From Deltaproteobacteria bacterium (GTDB lineage: Bacteria; Desulfobacterota; Binatia; UBA9968), in the NCBI GenBank assembly GCA_021323355.1, contig JAJONK010000404.1, forward strand, positions 1 through 6,633: a stretch of 6,633 nt of DNA, in the 5' to 3' direction. Numbering within the stretch: position 1 is the stretch's first letter; each line of letters starts with the position of its first letter. Shown here one piece after another: positions 5,074 to 6,633 of this stretch. The notes under the pieces were generated by a model that made no database searches, was not told where the DNA came from, and was given only the letters and a program-made list of their open reading frames with translations. The translations under genes and the position numbers were made by a program.

Positions 5074-6108
5074 ATGAAAGTAGGATTGATCGGCCCCCGC
5101 GGCGCCGGTAAGACGACTATTTTTAATATGCTGACGGGGCTAAATGCCCAGATCGGCGGCTTCGCCGGCAAGGAAGAAGTCCATCTGGGTGTCATAAAGG
5201 TTCCTGATCCGCGAATCGATAAGCTTTCCCAAATCTTCAAACCTAGAAAAACAACCTATGCCGAGATTCGCTTCACTGACTTTCCGCCAAGTCAGGGGGA
5301 GAACAATCTCAAAGCCAACAACGCGATGGTAGCACAGATGCGCGAGGTCGATGCCATCGCTCTGGTCTTGGGCAACTTTGAGGCCGATGCCAAACCTATT
5401 AGGGAGCTTAACAATCTTCTCACGGAGATGATTCTGGCCGACCTCGCGATCATCGAAAATCGCCGCTCCCGTCTTAAGAAAGAAAAAGCGCGACCGCTTG
5501 AAGAGAATTTGTTGCAGCGCGCGGCTAGCGCTCTGGAAAGCGAAGAAAGCCTTCGAAACTTGACGTTCACTCCCGATGAAGAGAGTTTGCTTGCCGGTTT
5601 CGGGTTTTTGAGCCGTAAGCCTCTGCTTGTGCTGCTGAACCAGTCGGAAGAGCAGGCTGGGAAAGCGCTGGATTCTAATTATTTGGAAGAATTGAAACGG
5701 CGCGGCTTGGAGGGTCTGGCGCTGGCGGCCAAGGCCGAGATGGAGATCGCGCAATTGGACGAAGCTGATCGCGTCGCTTTTCTTAAAGAGATCGGCATAG
5801 AGGAACCTGCGCGAGACCGGTTCATTCGCGCCTCTTATCACTTGCTCGATCTGATCAGTTTTTTTACATCCGGAGAGGATGAAGTCCGAGCCTGGACCAT
5901 TACTCAGGGAACCGTAGCGCGCAAAGCCGCGGGCAAGATTCACAGCGATATTGAGCGTGGCTTTATTCGAGCGGAAGTCGTCCCTTATGACGACTTCATG
6001 GCGTTTGGCAGCGAGTCCAAATGTAAGGAGGCCGGTAAGCTGCGTCTCGAAGGCAAAGATTACGTCGTGAAGGACGGTGACATCGTTCACTTCCGCTTCG
6101 CCGTTTAG
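5074..6108 (+). CDS. divergent YchF/OLA1-family P-loop NTPase with TGS domain
   Basis: This is a 344-residue member of the YchF (Obg-related, ribosome-associated ATPase) family; E. coli YchF has 363. The C-terminal TGS/DUF933 region is close to canonical: FFTSGEDEVRAWTI (263-276), AAGKIHSDIERGFIRAEV (285-302), then EAGKLRLEGKDYVVKDGD (319-336). The N-terminal domain is altered. Its Walker A is GPRGAGKT (7-14) where YchF normally has GLPNVGKS. The NFPFCT switch region is replaced by GFAGKEEV. The G3 motif DIAGLVKGAS is DFPPSQGE (69-76), so its glycine is lost. The base-recognition motif NxxE is kept as NQSE (189-192), as in OLA1 NLSE, which suggests ATP binding. A coiled-coil-like helical insert spans about 125-160. 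The ATG has GAGGA about 10 bases upstream. It is probably a paralogue of the housekeeping ychF, cytoplasmic and perhaps ribosome-linked. Whether it hydrolyses ATP is unclear. Confidence 0.88.
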   Translation: MKVGLIGPRGAGKTTIFNMLTGLNAQIGGFAGKEEVHLGVIKVPDPRIDKLSQIFKPRKTTYAEIRFTDFPPSQGENNLKANNAMVAQMREVDAIALVLGNFEADAKPIRELNNLLTEMILADLAIIENRRSRLKKEKARPLEENLLQRAASALESEESLRNLTFTPDEESLLAGFGFLSRKPLLVLLNQSEEQAGKALDSNYLEELKRRGLEGLALAAKAEMEIAQLDEADRVAFLKEIGIEEPARDRFIRASYHLLDLISFFTSGEDEVRAWTITQGTVARKAAGKIHSDIERGFIRAEVVPYDDFMAFGSESKCKEAGKLRLEGKDYVVKDGDIVHFRFAV

Positions 6109-6222
6109 CCAGGAGCTTGATCACTATCCCCGCCCGCCACCGACTTACGATTCGCCTCGGACCATCTCAGCTCAAAAAGATCGCCAGCCGGGTAAACGGC
6201 CAACAAACGCAAACCGGAGCGA

Positions 6223-6259
6223 CTTCCTCTGTAAAGTAGTTTATCTACAATCAGAGAAG
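6223..6259. terminator. hairpin after the YchF-like gene, possible terminator
   Basis: CTT-c-CTCTG (6223-6231) pairs with CAGAG-AAG (6252-6259), with a bulged C. After an internal loop (TAAA/AAT), GTAG (6236-6239) pairs with CTAC (6245-6248) around TTTAT. The stem stands about 115 bases after the stop of the YchF-like gene and is followed by a modest TCGTTATCTT. A smaller GGGC-AAAT-GCCC stem lies at 6281-6292. Both sit in the 279-base gap 6109-6387, which shows no convincing gene. Termination is plausible but the T-tract is poor. Confidence 0.35.
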
Positions 6260-6387
6260 CTCGTTATCTTAAACACCTGCGGGCAAATGCCCCCAAAGAT
6301 TCTCGTCCGAGGTTAAAGGCATAGCTTGTCTTGGCCAAATTCTTTTGCTAGTCCTGCCCGTGTCCTAAAATGACCGAAAGGCTAGGC

Positions 6388-6633
6388 ATGAAAACTTTAA
6401 TTCAAGGCGGATTCGTAGTCGGATTTGATGGGACACAACATGAGATCATCAAGGACGGCTTGGTCGTCTACGATGGCAATCGAATCGACTTCGTCGGCAA
6501 AGACTACTCTCAAGCTGTGGATAGAAAGATCGATGCCAAAGGCTGCCTGGTTTCACCCGGCTTCATCGACACTCATTTCCATTCGGGGATCAATGCCAGC
6601 GATTACATTCTGAATGATTCCACGAAATTGGAT
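6388..6633 (+). CDS. amidohydrolase family protein, N-terminal 82 codons only
   Basis: This is the start of a metal-dependent hydrolase of the amidohydrolase superfamily (imidazolonepropionase, cytosine deaminase, dihydroorotase and atrazine chlorohydrolase types). The first 50 residues form the small beta-sandwich domain, with the usual pattern: LIQGGFVV, then IIKDGLVVYDGNRIDFVG (20-37), then IDAKGCLVSPGFID. This leads into the first barrel strand and the metal-binding HxH, DTHFHSG (His63, His65). The rest, including the later His and Asp ligands, is beyond the window, so the substrate cannot be deduced. The ATG at 6388 has AAAGG 6 bases upstream. An in-frame ATG at 6370 would add six residues (MTERLG) but lacks a site. 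The frame is open to the last base. Confidence 0.9.
   Translation, partial: MKTLIQGGFVVGFDGTQHEIIKDGLVVYDGNRIDFVGKDYSQAVDRKIDAKGCLVSPGFIDTHFHSGINASDYILNDSTKLD

Noticed and set aside
5140..6090. Minus-strand 316-codon frame inside the YchF-like gene
   Set aside because: It is fully antisense to a well-supported gene and shows no recognisable domain.

Overview
The window holds ordinary bacterial protein-coding DNA at moderate GC (by eye a little over 50 %), packed on both strands. No rRNA, tRNA, CRISPR array, insertion sequence or phage gene was seen. The gene mix is a ketopantoate reductase homologue, a 4,5-dihydroxyphthalate decarboxylase/substrate-binding-like protein, a RibB-type synthase joined to a GTP cyclohydrolase II-like domain, a divergent YchF ATPase and an amidohydrolase. 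This suggests an uncultured, environmental, deltaproteobacteria-like or neighbouring lineage (Desulfobacterota, Binatota or Tectomicrobia type). That placement is inference from protein flavour and was not tested.

Left part (1-2392). A PanE/ApbA-family reductase is read leftward off the window edge. Divergent from it, reading rightward, are a 65-residue unknown protein (611), a 330-residue Pht5-like protein (856) and a 172-residue unknown protein (1874). The last two are 25 bases apart and probably co-transcribed. A hairpin at 2403-2430 lies at the convergent junction with the next gene.

Middle (2519-3731, minus strand). A RibBA-type riboflavin gene is present but broken at the domain junction. 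The RibB (DHBP synthase) half starts at a TTG behind a perfect AGGAGG. About 191 codons later the frame shifts by one base near 3158, and the GTP cyclohydrolase II-like half continues in another frame. That second half has also lost all three zinc-ligand cysteines and other active-site residues, so it resembles the catalytically dead 'RibBX' domain rather than true RibA.

Right part (3874-6633, plus strand). There is a small predicted secreted protein (3922) and a conserved-looking protein of unknown function (GTG start at 4409 behind GGAGG). Next comes a YchF/OLA1-family P-loop protein with a normal TGS tail but altered nucleotide-binding motifs (5074). Last is the first 82 codons of a metal-dependent amidohydrolase (6388) that runs off the edge. 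Small hairpins sit in the gaps near 4343-4372 and 6223-6259.

No single coherent new system is evident. The points most worth a second look are the degenerate, frameshifted RibBA, the divergent YchF paralogue, and the unknown gene paired with the Pht5-like gene.
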